This document shows, in pieces, positions 46,826 through 59,473 of a stretch of 64,000 nt of DNA (within the stretch, counting starts at the first letter, position 1; every line of letters starts with the position of its first letter). Origin of the DNA: Filobasidium wieringae (lineage: Eukaryota > Basidiomycota > Tremellomycetes > Filobasidiales > Filobasidiaceae); NCBI GenBank assembly GCA_001600055.1, contig BCIV01000009.1, positions 620,001 to 684,000 of the forward strand, given 5' to 3'. The translations under genes and the position numbers were made by a program. The notes beneath the pieces were generated by a model. The model was not told the DNA's origin. It was given only the letters and a program-made list of their open reading frames with translations, and did no database searches.

Positions 46826-49800
46826 TCATTCCCGCATCTCATTGTCACTACTATCTTCATCTTCGGACTCTGACTCAGAATCCTCCGCCTCCGCAACGAT
46901 CAGCTTTTGCAGATCGAAATCCTGGTCGGCACCTTTTGTCAAAGGAATATGAGAGGCATGCTAAGGCTTCGCTTCGGCAGGGCTTACCAGTGTAAGAATC
47001 GCAAATCAGATATAGTTTCAGTTGATGCGAGCCTTGCGGCAAGGTGAACTGCAGTTTTGTCTTGAGAGTTTGCCTCACGGTCACTTTCTTTATCCCGTAT
47101 AGAGCACGGGAAGAATGGTCTCCCACTACCAACCACCAATTGACAAGCTTCTTGCCAGGGAACAAAGGCGCGTCAGCGATTTGGTCGTCAGCGGCGATAT
47201 CGGCTTCATCGACATCTCGACTAAGAGTAACCTCCATGGTGATCGGTTCTCCGGAGATCAGCGTTTGGCTTTCGTCCAGCCGATAATTCACCTCCATGTT
47301 TGGATAGGCATTAACAAACCGAGCCACCCGAGCCCTGAGGGAGCAATGTGTCAACGAGTAGGATAACTTGTGGTGGATCAAAGTCACCTACATTTCCCTG
47401 TCATCGAGCTTCAGTAAGCTGTTCCGCTCGTCATCTTCCAACTCCATCAGGTCGTAAACAGAATCCAAACCGGTCGCCTTGCACCGCATGAGCAGATCCT
47501 TATCAAAATATGGAACCTGCTTCAAGGGCAAATCCGAATCCCAAACAGCTTGCACACACATCTGGCTGAGATCCATAGCTCCAAGTGCGTTGAGATACGA
47601 GTTCGACGACATAACGTCTACGCATGCTGACAACAAATTCGAGATCCGTCTGAGCACGTTCTGCTGGTCGATTACGAGATCAGCCGGAAGTTTCATTCTC
47701 GAGAAGTGAGCCTGCAGCAGGAGGAAAGTCTTGAAATGGGGACTACTGTAATCTACCGCGTCCAGCTTGACCGGCAGTCTTTCATACAGTCGCCTTAGAA
47801 GGATGTCTTCGTGATGCCTGATAGGCACAGTTTCGAATTCTGCAGCGGATGCTACGATTTCTAGCAATCCCTTCAATTTAGTTCTCTCCTTTAAGGACAG
47901 ACTGAACGTCTCTACCGTGAGATAGGAAATATAGTAGAAAGCTAAGACAGATCAAATGAGCGTGTTTGGCAGCGATGCTACTGGGGAAATGAACGCTCAC
48001 AGCAGATCATGCCCAGATTGATTGCAGTAGTATCCATGTCATCTATAACGGCTCGACCAGATCAAAATGTTGTCCGACCTTCGACAGGATGTGAGTATCT
48101 CACCTTCAATCGTAATGCAACGCTTGTCTGCGAGATCCGATAAAGTGGTCTCCACAAGCTCACTGAGGTGATCCGACAGGTGTCGATGGCTGGTGCCTTG
48201 TAGATTATAGAACTAGCAGGGATGGGGGAAAAGTTACGCTATTAGAGCTTTCGATGATTTTGTGTGAGAAGCACTCACGCCTGGGTTTTGGGTCATGCGG
48301 CGATAGAACTAGCAAATGGGACGATCAAAAACCTGCTCGCTTCCTGGTGCTTTGCATCGCTTCACTTACCCATGTCCAAGTACACCAATCAACCGCATCT
48401 TGCTTGTTCTCGATGGTCCTCGCAACAATCTCCGCATTGAAATGGTCCCATAAGTTACTAGGTAACATAGACTCAACGGGCAAAGCTTCGCTTAGAAACT
48501 TGGTGAAGAAGTCCTTCCGCGTCTGCTGAAGCATGAGGACGCAACGACTGGACGCATCCACTGAAGGCCTGCAAGCTCGACCCATCATCTGGAGTACGTC
48601 TGCAATTGCATAGTCGACATATCGATGTTCGCGGCCCTCATAGGTTTGCACTCCCATAATGATCACGAGATAAGCCGTTGATGGTAGGCTCCAAGCAGAA
48701 TCCTGTCAGAAATGCCAATCAGAAAGGACACCATGAGATGTTATGGGCAACGACTGACCTTCGATGCTACCATCACTTTGATGGCTCCTGCAGACATCAG
48801 GCTCGAGACAATGCGCTTATCCTGCTTACTCAGCGCTTCATGATAGTATCCTATCCCGAATTTCAAGCATTCGATTAAGCCCTGATCGTGTAGATGATCG
48901 AGATGTGGTTGTAATTCAGCTTCGGTCATGTTGAGAAATCGTCGAGGATTGGTTTCCGCCAAGCAATAGCTAGCAAGGTCATTAGCTGTGATTTTGCACT
49001 GCTTGCGAGAAGGAACGAAAACGATTGCCGGCTTGTTCTGAGCCATTTCGGTCAAGGCGAGGAATGCTGGCTTGACCATCGACAGCATTAATGAAGGGAA
49101 ATGTGGAACGTTATAGCTTTGGAGGTGAACTTCCAGTGGAGTCGGCCGGGAACTAGCAGAAGCGCTGGTCAGACAATGAATATCGGTGCTGAACTACAAC
49201 TCACCTTGGGGAGAAATTGAAAACGGCAGAGGTGGGCGCACCCAACCATTCACCTACGTCTCGGGCATTGGCAAGAGAAACACTCAGCGCAACAATCCGG
49301 GTCTTTATCTCTACCTGAGCAGCCACGTATCGCGCTCGTGATAGGATGACCTCATACGTAGCACCTATTTCACCACTGCCTATTAGGTGAAGGTCGTCGG
49401 CTATCAGAAGCGCAATTTCCTGAACATCCTTGCGGCGTTTCCATCCACGACTACAAGCATCCCACTGGAAGCAGGCACCGAGTCAGCTCAAAGGCACATG
49501 CACGGTGACGAATCTAACTTACCTGAGAAGGGGTAGCGACAACCAGATCTGAACCACGCAGGGTGGCCAGATCGGCGGTAGTATCACCTGTGAGCGAAGC
49601 GATCGTCTTTCCAGCACCCAAGCCGCCCAAGCGGGACTGCCAATCGGCGGTTCTTGCTTCTACCATCTCCGGATACGGAAGGATACATACAGCTCGAGAA
49701 GACCCGGGCTTCGCCCACAAACGGAAAAGGGCAATCTCCGCACAAACAGTTTTGCCGCTGCCAGTTGGAGCACCGATGAACACGTTATCATCTGTGGAAT

Positions 49801-52800
49801 AAAGCGCATGGAAGGCTTGGTTCTGTATTTTGTTGAACTGTAAGAAGCTTTGTTGATAGATGGCTTGATAATCCGAATGGTGCATTGCCGTGACAGGCAG
49901 TGGTTGCAGGTCGAGGAGAGGGGTATGAGCTGGGAAAGGCTCCGGGCGGATCAAATGCTGGAACGATAGGGGTAGTCTTGTTTCGGAATGTAACCAGCGA
50001 TCCGATATTATGGATATATAGTAGTTCGGCGGAACAGGTTCAGAGATGGGCACAGAAAGAGTGATCACATGCTCGTCCTCGGCGTACCGTTGACGCAGGG
50101 AGAAGGTGTCATGATAAAGCACTTTTTCGCCGTCTACGTCTTCAACCAAGATCCAGAAAAGCTGATTGTTTCCATGCTGCTGTTCGTTCCATTCAAAGTC
50201 CGGCATAACGGTAAGGACTATCCGCAAGAGGGACCGAGTGATGGGCTGTACTAAGGCTTGTAACTCAAGCTTGGGAAATTGATGGACTAGGCGATGCAAC
50301 CGCCGACCTTCGTTTGGTAGCCCGACCAGTTCTCCTAGCTCAGACGGCTGTAAATCGAAATATCGATACCATGGGAATTCTTTGCGTTCCGCTTTGTAGA
50401 CCACATTCGCGGGGATGTTCTTGAACTGGCGAAGCGGCGTCATAGAACGCCACATACGCCGTTCAACCATTTTGCAGAGGTCCAAAGCCAGTCGAGTTGG
50501 GCCGGCCCACCCTCTTTTCAAACACATCTCAAACATCGCTCGTAAGATTCGGCCTGCGGATTGTTGCACGAAAACCATATCGGCTACTATGGTGAACCCG
50601 TCCAACTTCAAGCCGGAGATATAGGCTTGTAGCAGGACATTGACCTTTGCGATCGGTTCGTCCACATTCTCTTTGACCGGGATAGGAACTCGTTCCAAAA
50701 GTTTCGCAAGTTCTATTTTTTCCTCTTGACGAACAGGTATAAGACGAAACTCGTTGGACAAAGCGAACACCCGAAAGACGTCAATTACGTTCATGGTAGG
50801 TCGCAAGTGCTGATTATACGTTGCCATCGAGGTGTAAGTGATATAGTAATGAGAAGCAATCCTCCCTAGTTCAGTGCCCTTGAATGATCCGCTTTGCCGA
50901 TCATATTTGATCAAACTAGTCTTTTCCAGTAAGCAAGCTGCTGTATGAATCAGATCGGCTGCAGAGAGAGCTAGTCAGCTAGAACGGCATGTTCGGGGTA
51001 AAGTTGTACAAACCTCGTTTTTGCAGCAGCCCAGGGTCACCTTCCATGTAATCAGCGCCAACACTGTAGAGCGCCGGAGAAGCTAGCATCCGAACGTAAC
51101 TGCAAACATGTTCTTAGCATTTAAGAGATGCTTCGAATCGAAAAACTTACAGATAAGTGTAACCCAACCAGTTGATGGCTTCGTCTCGGTTGCGAATCGA
51201 CCCCAAAACTATCTCAGCATTCAGGTTGTCAACAAGTCTGGAGACCAACTGAGATTCGATAGGTAATTGCTGATTGAGAAGACTAGTGTAGTATTGTAGC
51301 TCGGCGTGATTGGTAATGATAATACCTTCGCCAAATTGGTCATGTTGAGGACGACCAGCTCGACCAAGCATTTGAAGGACATCTTGAGGGGAAAGTTCGG
51401 ACCACTTGCCCTTCTCTGGGTTGTAGATTTGTGTACCCTTTATGATAACCGCATGGGCAGGCAAGTTGACACCCCATGCAAGAGTGGCAGTGCAAACGAG
51501 GACCTTGATATGCCTTTCATTGAATAGTTCTTCGGTCACAGCTCGATCCTCTCTGTTCATACCAGCGTGGTGTATCCCAAATCCAAACGCCAGCAAGTCC
51601 TTCAGGCTGGCGTCATTGACCTTGGCAGATTCCTCCTCTAAGACCGCACGGCTAGCACCGTTTGGGTTGATGAATTGAGCTTGCTGCTCGCGCTCCAGTG
51701 CTAGATCCCGCAAGAACTTAGCTGTCTTGGCAGTTTCCTTCCGCGAGTGCACAAAGACCATCACCGGGTTGTCCTGACTAACCTGATCAAGGACTTTTTC
51801 GTAGCAGACCTCGTTCATGATCTGAAAGCGCTTGATGGCTTTCTTCTCAGTTACACCGATGAACTGCTGACGAAGAGGACACGGTCTATAGGTAGAATCG
51901 AAGTAAAACAAGCCTTTATTGACATCCACGCGGAGAAAAGAGGCTACATCCTTGTAATTTGGTAACGTCGCGCTCAATCCTACGATGCGGACGTCATCGT
52001 GATTCTGATTCATGCGACGAACCGTTCGTGCTATCACGCTCTCCAATACAGGTCCGCGATCGTCGTGTAACAGGTGGATTTCATCGACAATGAGTAACCT
52101 CACCAGATTGGTGTAGCTTGTATCGGAATTTTTTCGGGTAATCACGTCCCATTTCTCCGGTGTAGTAACAATGACTTGTGTCTCTGCGATTTGCTGTTTG
52201 GTCATCTGAGAATCTCCCGTAAGCTCCGCTACCTTGATGCCAAGCGGCGACAGACGTGCTGAAAACTGCTGCACTTGCTCTTGAACCAATGCCTTCATTG
52301 GTGCTACGTATACGATCTTGAACGCATCTCGGTCGATCAAGCCGGTCTCGTCGTTGCGATACTGTCCGATCGTCCTTAACATGGTAAGCATCGCGCAATT
52401 GGTCTACAAATGTCAGCAGGATATTACATCAACTGGCATGTATCTCTACGGGCATATCGAGAGCTTACCTTTCCAGCCCCAGTAGGAGCACATAGCAACA
52501 TCGGTTCGTCCGTTTCGAACGCTATAGGATACACCTTGCTTTGGACAGGATTGAGTTGCGTGGTCTTCCCCCATACTGCGTGAGTCCAGATGGGCAAGCT
52601 CGCGATCTTCACAGGCAGTTCATCCGCGGCAAGAACTCTCTTCTCTGGAATGGGAACGTGTATCTCCTCGTATCCTTTGCCTGTCCGTTTGAAACTTCCC
52701 TGTGGTAATTTGACTTTCTTGTTGGACATCAAATGTCCGCCCTGCGTAAATATCAGGCTCTCTATATCCACGGTTCTGTGTCCTGTGGGTGCAGAGCGAG

Positions 52801-54103
52801 CGGACTCATCGGCGATGGACATTACACTATCTTGCAAAGAGCCGGAATTCTGTTCGATCGATGTATGAGCTCTTGCGCTGCCGAGCGACCGTAAGATCCA
52901 CCCGAGGCCTTTTTCTCGCATAGCCACTTCGATGTCCCGCTTTTCCTCGTCATTGCTTCTGGCAAGTTTGGTACACCATACGATGGCATCTCGATTTTTG
53001 GTTAATAAAGCAATTAATTCGAAATTCTCGTAACCAAAAGTTTCCGCAAGGGAATTCTCCAAATCACGTAGATCCATATCCGAAGAAAGGCATTCCAGGG
53101 CTTTGCTAGTCAACTCCGCCGATTGTATCGAGTCTGGGTACGCAGAGGTGATGACTCGTTGAAGCCAGAAACCGTCGATATCGTGTGGCGAAATCTTTCC
53201 GTCTGATGATTTGGCTTGACGCGGTTGAGTTGGCGCACCCAAAACCAAAGCGCCGGCATCGTCTTCCTCTGACTGTCCGGGACCAGAGTATTCCTGCTCG
53301 ATCATTCGGCCTTCGTCCTCCTCATCACTTTCTTCATCTCGCACCTCATAGACACCTTCGTCGTCATCTTCTTCGTCGTCGTCCCCGAATAAGACAGCGA
53401 CCCCTTCCTCTCCAGCCAGATTTGTTCCATGTAAACCGGCTTCATCGTGCTTGCTTAAGGTAGTTGATTCGTCGACAGAGTAATCGGTGATCTTCTTCGA
53501 GAGATTGATAAGCTGACTCCATACGTCACCAGCTACTGCCCCCATGATGCTTTCCACTTCCTTTTTCCGGTCAAACTCTTTCATATCTTCGCTTTTCAAT
53601 ATTTCCAACACCGTATCTGTTGCAGATCGAACGACATCCTGCGCTTGATCACCCAATGATTGATGAACTATACCGAGGAGTAGCTCATATATTTCCCGAG
53701 TTTCAGCAGTTTTCGGTCGGTAGTTCAGCCCTTCGAGATCTTGTGTGGCTTCCAGAATGTCAGAATAGCGTTGATCATTGCGAGTACTAGCTTCCGCCCT
53801 TCGACGGACTCCACGTTCTGAAATCTCAGTAGATGCTGAATCCGCCTTCCTCTTCTTCTTTTCTAATTCCTTAGGTCCATCTCTGCCAGCCCGAGAGCCC
53901 ATATCTTTGATCGAGACTCGCCCAGCAAGTGATTCGGCAATACCGGTTGGTTCGTTATCGCGTCTAAAGCCTCGCTCTATTGATAATTGTCATCAGAAAA
54001 CCCACGTCTTGTACAGGATGAAGAGATAAAGCTTGCCTTGGTTAACTACAAGACTGCTCATCGCCCCATAGTTGAACTCGGAAAGATCGCGTTTAGGCGG
54101 CAT
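46826..54103 (-). CDS. BRR2: Spliceosomal RNA helicase Brr2
   Basis: Ski2-like helicase of the U5 snRNP that unwinds U4/U6. Start at 54103 ([20 protein letters not shown]). N-terminal region: [20 protein letters not shown], then an acidic stretch. First cassette: [81 protein letters not shown] first Sec63 unit follows ([20 protein letters not shown]). Second cassette: [20 protein letters not shown], and the characteristic inactive DDLHLIG near 49,395. The C-terminal Sec63/C2 unit ends in an acidic tail at 46826. The degenerate second cassette marks Brr2 rather than Slh1. The first intron (53977-54036) uses a GC donor. Many introns; not every border resolved. Confidence 0.93.
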
Positions 54104-54442
54104 TTTGGCAGGAAGACTAGGGCAGAACGCCAGGTGACTGCAAGGAGATAGGCCACTAATCCGAGCGTCTCAGAATGCGGAGCGGGAAGCAATTGATGTG
54201 GGGAGTTACTAATTAGGTTGTGATACAGGCCTCAGTAGTGGTTAACGATACGCAATCCACATGTTGCAATGGATGGCATACATGACTGGGGGCGAAACAA
54301 TTAGAGAAGCCGCAACAACTGCGCGGACTTCTGGCAACACAGAAAAGTACCCGACAGACATGGCAGATGACAAAAGAGCAGCGACAAGATGCCTATCTGC
54401 TTACTCTGTAGAGATTGAGGCACGTCTCACCCTCCTAGACTT
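54104..54442. promoter_or_regulatory. Divergent promoter between BRR2 and the SET3-like gene
   Basis: 339 bp between two divergent start codons. The short frame at 54261-54446 has no homology and is probably leader sequence. Confidence 0.4.
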
Positions 54443-57409
54443 ATGATGGATCTGTCCCAGCCTTTGGGTGTTACAATGACCCATGACGATGAAGCCGCTC
54501 TATTGTTGTTAGGCCTGTTCGATCCAAAGGAGAGTCAGCCGGTGATATCTACTGGAGGTGCACCTCGACCGGACTCAGAAAGACAGAGTTTATCCTTGCC
54601 ACATGGCCTTGACAGGATTAACACGTCGGAAGCGTCTCAGGCTACATTATCAGAAGACGATCCGCCAAGACAGTCAGCATCTTATGAACCACAACCAACC
54701 GGCTCACGGCTGAATGATATAGGACGGTCAACATCACCCTTGCTACATCCTCGCAAGCGTAAACGAACTTCCGCGGGAAATATCAATCATATTCGGTCGC
54801 AAGGAATGAATCGGATTTCACATGAACTTCAAGCCGAAGCATCTCTCAATAATACTTCGTTGGCTCTACCTTCTAAAGCCCGGCCGGACCTGGAACACTT
54901 TATGGGGTATGACAATCAGCTCTATCGGTGCATATGTGGGACCACGATGGAACCAGACGAAGGAATGTCTATACAGTGTGAGAGCTGTCTTGCGTGGCAA
55001 CATGCAGGATGCTTTGGCTTGTCCGGATCCGATCTCGAAGGTGATTCCTATTTCTGCCAACTATGCGACCCCGACCGCGAACATTCTGTGAATGAACCTT
55101 ACATCATCCACATCAGACAACTCGCGTACGCCGTTGAAACGACGGCAAAGGCCCCTGAGTCTATCACCTCAGCTGCTACAGGCGATGCTGCTGCTATGCG
55201 AGATATCAAACGTGCCAAGTTAGCCGGGATTCCTCGAGGCAAGGGTCGTGCGCGTCCTGGTAGCGCTTCAGCGAGACCCTCTGATTCTCCTATCGACAGC
55301 GTGAGTACGCGGACAGAAGAATCGCTGGTCAATGCTGGTCCATCAAGAGGGGTCAGGAAAAAATCCTTGATGAACGTTCGCTTGCATAAAGGAAGAAACC
55401 TTACTTTATCCTCCGAATATGGGGAACAGGTATCACGCAAGAACGAGCCATCGATTGAACGTTCTGATAGTAATTACGATCAGGACTTCGTATCGAGGCA
55501 ATTGGACTATGTAAATATCACGTCCAACATCGCCAGAGATGAGGCGACCTGGATTGTACTTGAAGCGTTGCGACGCGATGCGTTAACAGCTGCCCCACTT
55601 TTTGGCTCCAACCATAAGGATGGGAAGATCACATGCTCTGATGAGGATATTGCTATTCCAGCAACGATGCGTTTCGGATTGTTGGATGCCCCGATTCCGC
55701 CGATACACTCTCGTCGGGGTGCAAAAAGCCTCAACGATGTAACCTCAACGATCGCTGTCAAACGTCTTGATGAAGAGCGTTCCTCTCAAATTGCCGCTCG
55801 AACTCAGGATGAGCTTCTGATGAAGACACAAGAGAAAGCAAAGTATGCTGTATATGCCTGTACTGATATCCATCCTGGCGCTTACGTAGGCGAGTATCGA
55901 GGGGAAGTGTATTCTTCTATGGAGTATGAGTTGAACCGAGCAAATCAATACCTTAGTCTGGGGCTACCAAAGGCCTTCGTGCGCCGGCTAGGTTCACCGT
56001 TAGATCTGGTTATCGACTCTCGCAAATACGGGTGTGAGATGCGGTTCATCCGTTCAAGTTGTCATCCCAACGTGGTTATTAGGCCTATGCAATCAAGTGA
56101 AGGACCGGTCAACGATTCTCAATCTCGACTGATCTTTGGCGTATTCACTGTAGAACCCGTATTGAGAGGAAGTGAGCTGACACTAGGATGGGAATGGGAC
56201 GATCAGCATATCGCACATGAGATTTCGGCGATACAGACTCCGTGCGATGTTCATACGTCAAACCGTATGCAGGAAGTCATCAGAAATCTCACACGAGCTC
56301 TGCCGGGTTGTGCTTGCACTGATCCTCGCTATTGTGCATGGGCCCAATTGTCTACAATGTCTACAAAGGCAGCTGGTCCCAATGAGCCTATTGCCAAAAA
56401 TACTCATTTTGGCCCGCTTATTGGGGTAACGAGGCAGTGGAGGATATCGTCAGAGGACTTCAAGTCCGCCATAGAAGACTCGACAGAAGATGCTGTTCAT
56501 TCTGATCCGGTCATATACAGCTTGTATCCGGACGACCAGGACTTGACAGGATGCCTCGAAACTGCGTCGCCAGGCGCTTTCAAAGCGGCTTCGCTCGCAT
56601 GCTCACGGCAAGCAAGCTTAACTCCGCCTCGTACACCAATCAGTCTGCCTGCACCGAACATGGAGGAATCTGGCTCTCGCTTTTTTCCGTCTCCTGAGAA
56701 TGTGGAGTCCGAATATGATTACGGATCTGATGCCATTTCCGAAAGCTCAACTCTCACAGAACCACTTTCTCCACCTATCTTCGATACGGCAGACACTAGC
56801 GAAGACGTGATTCTCTCCTATGGTTCCATTACGGAAGGCCAAGACAGTTCGGCACTACCTTCCTCCCTGTCGTTACGAACAGCTGAAGCGGCCTCGAGGC
56901 GGTTTATGCCACAGCTATCCGAAAGTACACCTTCCCATCTGGGACTGCCGAGCACGACCCATGTGCTCGATATTCGACCGCTCCCGGCTGTCGATGTCGA
57001 GAGAAAGGAACAACTCGACCTCGCGGAACCAACTGAAGGGACTCAAAACGCTTTAAACGCTTCGTCGGACATTGTTCAGTTGTCGAAGAAACGGCGTATT
57101 GACCTGACAAGATTCATGCTGGATGACTCGAGTCCTGTTCATCGACCTCAGAGGAGCGAGAAGAAAGCGCCAAAACCGGACGTAGCCGCAGTCACTGCGC
57201 AGATACTGCATCCAGTTGAATCTCCATACACCCTCGATGTTGCGCAGGATCATTTGGAAGATGGAACTTCGGATGCGCCTTGGTGGCGATCGACAATCAA
57301 TCCGCCTCTCGTAGGTGCAGCTGGGCTTAGTAAAGCTTCTGCAACAGGATCTGTTTCCGGAGAACATGATGGCCTTACTGCGCTACAGGCTGGGCAGTCA
57401 TCCGACTAG
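54443..57409 (+). CDS. SET3: PHD-SET protein of the Set3/MLL5 type
   Basis: Core subunit of a Set3C-like histone deacetylase complex. One unbroken exon of 988 aa, unusual among these intron-rich neighbours. The PHD finger (about residues 155-200) has YRCICGTTMEPDEGMSIQC, ESCLAWQHAGCFGLS and YFCQLCDP. The SET domain (about residues 470-595) has KYAVYACTDIHPGAYVGEYR, DLVIDSRKYGCEMRFIRSSC, HPNVVIRP, LIFGVFTVEPVLRGSELTLG and WEWDDQHIAHEI. The usual NHSC and catalytic Tyr of active SET enzymes are changed (SSCHPN), as in Set3, which lacks demonstrated methyltransferase activity. A Cys cluster (PGCACTDPRYCAW) follows. The remaining C-terminal third is Ser/Pro-rich. A second ATG directly follows the first. 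Confidence 0.87.
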   Translation: MMDLSQPLGVTMTHDDEAALLLLGLFDPKESQPVISTGGAPRPDSERQSLSLPHGLDRINTSEASQATLSEDDPPRQSASYEPQPTGSRLNDIGRSTSPLLHPRKRKRTSAGNINHIRSQGMNRISHELQAEASLNNTSLALPSKARPDLEHFMGYDNQLYRCICGTTMEPDEGMSIQCESCLAWQHAGCFGLSGSDLEGDSYFCQLCDPDREHSVNEPYIIHIRQLAYAVETTAKAPESITSAATGDAAAMRDIKRAKLAGIPRGKGRARPGSASARPSDSPIDSVSTRTEESLVNAGPSRGVRKKSLMNVRLHKGRNLTLSSEYGEQVSRKNEPSIERSDSNYDQDFVSRQLDYVNITSNIARDEATWIVLEALRRDALTAAPLFGSNHKDGKITCSDEDIAIPATMRFGLLDAPIPPIHSRRGAKSLNDVTSTIAVKRLDEERSSQIAARTQDELLMKTQEKAKYAVYACTDIHPGAYVGEYRGEVYSSMEYELNRANQYLSLGLPKAFVRRLGSPLDLVIDSRKYGCEMRFIRSSCHPNVVIRPMQSSEGPVNDSQSRLIFGVFTVEPVLRGSELTLGWEWDDQHIAHEISAIQTPCDVHTSNRMQEVIRNLTRALPGCACTDPRYCAWAQLSTMSTKAAGPNEPIAKNTHFGPLIGVTRQWRISSEDFKSAIEDSTEDAVHSDPVIYSLYPDDQDLTGCLETASPGAFKAASLACSRQASLTPPRTPISLPAPNMEESGSRFFPSPENVESEYDYGSDAISESSTLTEPLSPPIFDTADTSEDVILSYGSITEGQDSSALPSSLSLRTAEAASRRFMPQLSESTPSHLGLPSTTHVLDIRPLPAVDVERKEQLDLAEPTEGTQNALNASSDIVQLSKKRRIDLTRFMLDDSSPVHRPQRSEKKAPKPDVAAVTAQILHPVESPYTLDVAQDHLEDGTSDAPWWRSTINPPLVGAAGLSKASATGSVSGEHDGLTALQAGQSSD

Positions 57410-57906
57410 ACTGGTAACTGGTAAGTCATGATTCCGCATAAACATCAAGGCGGTGATACTGAATCACATCTCGGACCTACTGAATATCAGTGCGTTCGTG
57501 ATGCTCGGGGATGAAATGGCGTCGAAGTGATTCCTCATGTAGGAAGATGTGAGAAGCACTCACAACATGCGCCATAAGGGTTATGTATCAGAACCTTTAA
57601 CTTATATAGCGACCCAAGATACGGTTCAGAATATTATCTATCGGGATGCAATCTTGCTTTTGACGCGTGACGGCTAAACAATAATATGAAACGCATTTTG
57701 CTTCCGGTCCCATCAGCTCGACGGTCAGCGTGTCGCGTGCATGCGAAAGCTTCACAGACACGCACCTAGCCTAGACTTAGCCATGTTAGCCAGGTCTAGC
57801 TAGGGTAAGAGCTAACAGATCAAAACGTAACTAGCAATCACTGTAAACCACACAAACACGTCCGAGCTCTCGAGTGCGGGGCCACCTGAAAAGCAGTCGG
57901 TTAGGG
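57410..57906. other. Intergenic interval, no gene seen
   Basis: 497 bp between two co-oriented genes. A short palindromic-looking tract (agccatgttagccaggtctagctaggg, about 57,779-57,806) is the only structure noticed. Confidence 0.35.
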
Positions 57907-59473
57907 ATGTCACAGCTTCTGAATCCTGAAGCGCAAGTCTTCGAGGTGAAGCAGCAGAGCGAGGTCAGTAATCATGAGCCAAATGTAACCGGACACTCCC
58001 AATTCGCAACAAACCGTTCCAATCTGGCCACTTACTCTCCCCTGAAGATAAAACCCGTAGTGCGCAGAGACTCAAGTTGTCGATAATGCGGTTCTCGGTA
58101 CTTACTTCGATCACGGCTGACAAACAGGCATACGTCAGCCATTCATCTTTGGAAGACATTCACAGTACACTCTATACTTTTCGGAACGATGGGACCCAGA
58201 TGAAGTCACATCAACGCTCGATGATAAGCACAGGAGGAAACAACCAGGTCAGCAAGTGATGGATCTGGTCTGAACCGCCTTACTAAGCGAATCTGAGCGA
58301 TGAATGCATAAAAGCAGACAAGCGGCGCCCAAAGGATGTTGCCGTCGATAGACAGTCCAGAACGTCCCGAAATGCCTTTAGTTGCAGATGAATGGGCGTC
58401 TGTTGAGCCAAACCACAGATTGTATGGCCATATGAGTTAGTACTTCCTCCGATAGGACCGTCCTTTGATCGGGCTCAAAATGCTGGAATTAACAGCAAAC
58501 GCAGCCAAGCGAACTCGAAATCTGGCTCACCAGTCCCTGAATACGGACTGGCACTGTCGAGGTTGCGGGACCTCGTATACTGGTGACGTCGGAAGTTGCG
58601 TTCTGTGAGTGAAGGTCGATTGGCCTGTCTCTAAAATCATACCCTTTTGATGGCTTTGGGAATCAGCTGTGTAAATAGGAACTCCTTCCGGTCGATCGAA
58701 AGATCGGATGTTCAAGCATGGCCAGATAGTACTCAAGAATCTCCGGAATCTAATCGTCCTTTGAATCTCCATTACAACCAAAAACTATCAGTCGGGAATG
58801 CTGCTTCTCCTCCGAGAAGTTTCGAAATGTACCCTTCGCCGACTACCACACTAGAGAAATTATCTAAGCATGTACAGGCGCTGGTCAAGATCGGTCAATC
58901 TGGAATAGGTCTGAAGGATGTCCTGGTTGAGGGGGATATAAGCCTTTGCATGGACCTGGGTATGAAAGGTTTGATTGTCAGTGAGCAATCCGATACACAT
59001 CAAATACCCGGTCCTGAATCAACAAAACAGGGCAGAGAAGCTCTAAATCCATGGAAGAGCCTGTCCATCAATATTCCAGTATGTCTACGAATAGCCGCTA
59101 TGGCTAACCGCTAATGAGCTGGACGATCAGGACCAACCTTTCATGAAGCAGATTCCCAAGCCACCTTTGGGCAGTGTTGCGGGTGACTGGACATGCTCGT
59201 GCGGACGAGAGGTTGGCTGTTGATCTGCAATCTGAAACATATCAGAGCTGATGCTGTCTTCCAAAACAGAACTGGGCCAAGCGAACGGTTTGTTCACGTT
59301 GCTTCCCTGGCATCGAACCGGAGTACAAGGCGATCGTTTACGACAGGGTTCGGCCAGTCTTGGAGCTTTTGGCATCGCAAATGCGCGAAGTATATACTCA
59401 ATGCGAGGAGGATCGGTTGACGTCTGAAGAACGAAGACTGCGTCGCGAGCAAAATTATCCTCCGAATTTGTAA
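57907..59473 (+). CDS. Putative RNA-binding protein with PAM2 motif and RanBP2-type zinc fingers
   Basis: Partly resolved multi-exon gene. The start at 57907 gives MSQLLNPEAQVFEV, a PAM2 motif (LNPxAxxFxP-like) that binds the MLLE domain of poly(A)-binding protein. Exon 1 (57907-58056) joins in phase to 58128-58247 (AYVSHSSLEDIHSTLYTFRN), possibly an RRM. Further exons contain DWHCRGCGTSYTGDVGSC (58,550-58,605), a helical segment (TLEKLSKHVQALVKIGQSGI), and the last zinc finger, DWTCSCGRENWAKRTVCSRC, spliced from 59131-59211 and 59270-59473. The C-terminus ends ERRLRREQNYPPNL. Borders between 58,248 and 58,679 are unresolved. RanBP2 zinc fingers commonly bind single-stranded RNA. It lies in the pheromone-receptor interval, next to STE3. 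Confidence 0.6.

Noticed and set aside
46826..54103. Helicase considered as Slh1/ASCC3
   Set aside because: The degenerate second cassette (DDLHLIG) and the MPPKRD...YGAMS N-terminus fit Brr2.
54261..54446. 62-codon plus-strand frame upstream of the SET3-like gene
   Set aside because: It overlaps the true start, has no family match and is best seen as leader sequence.
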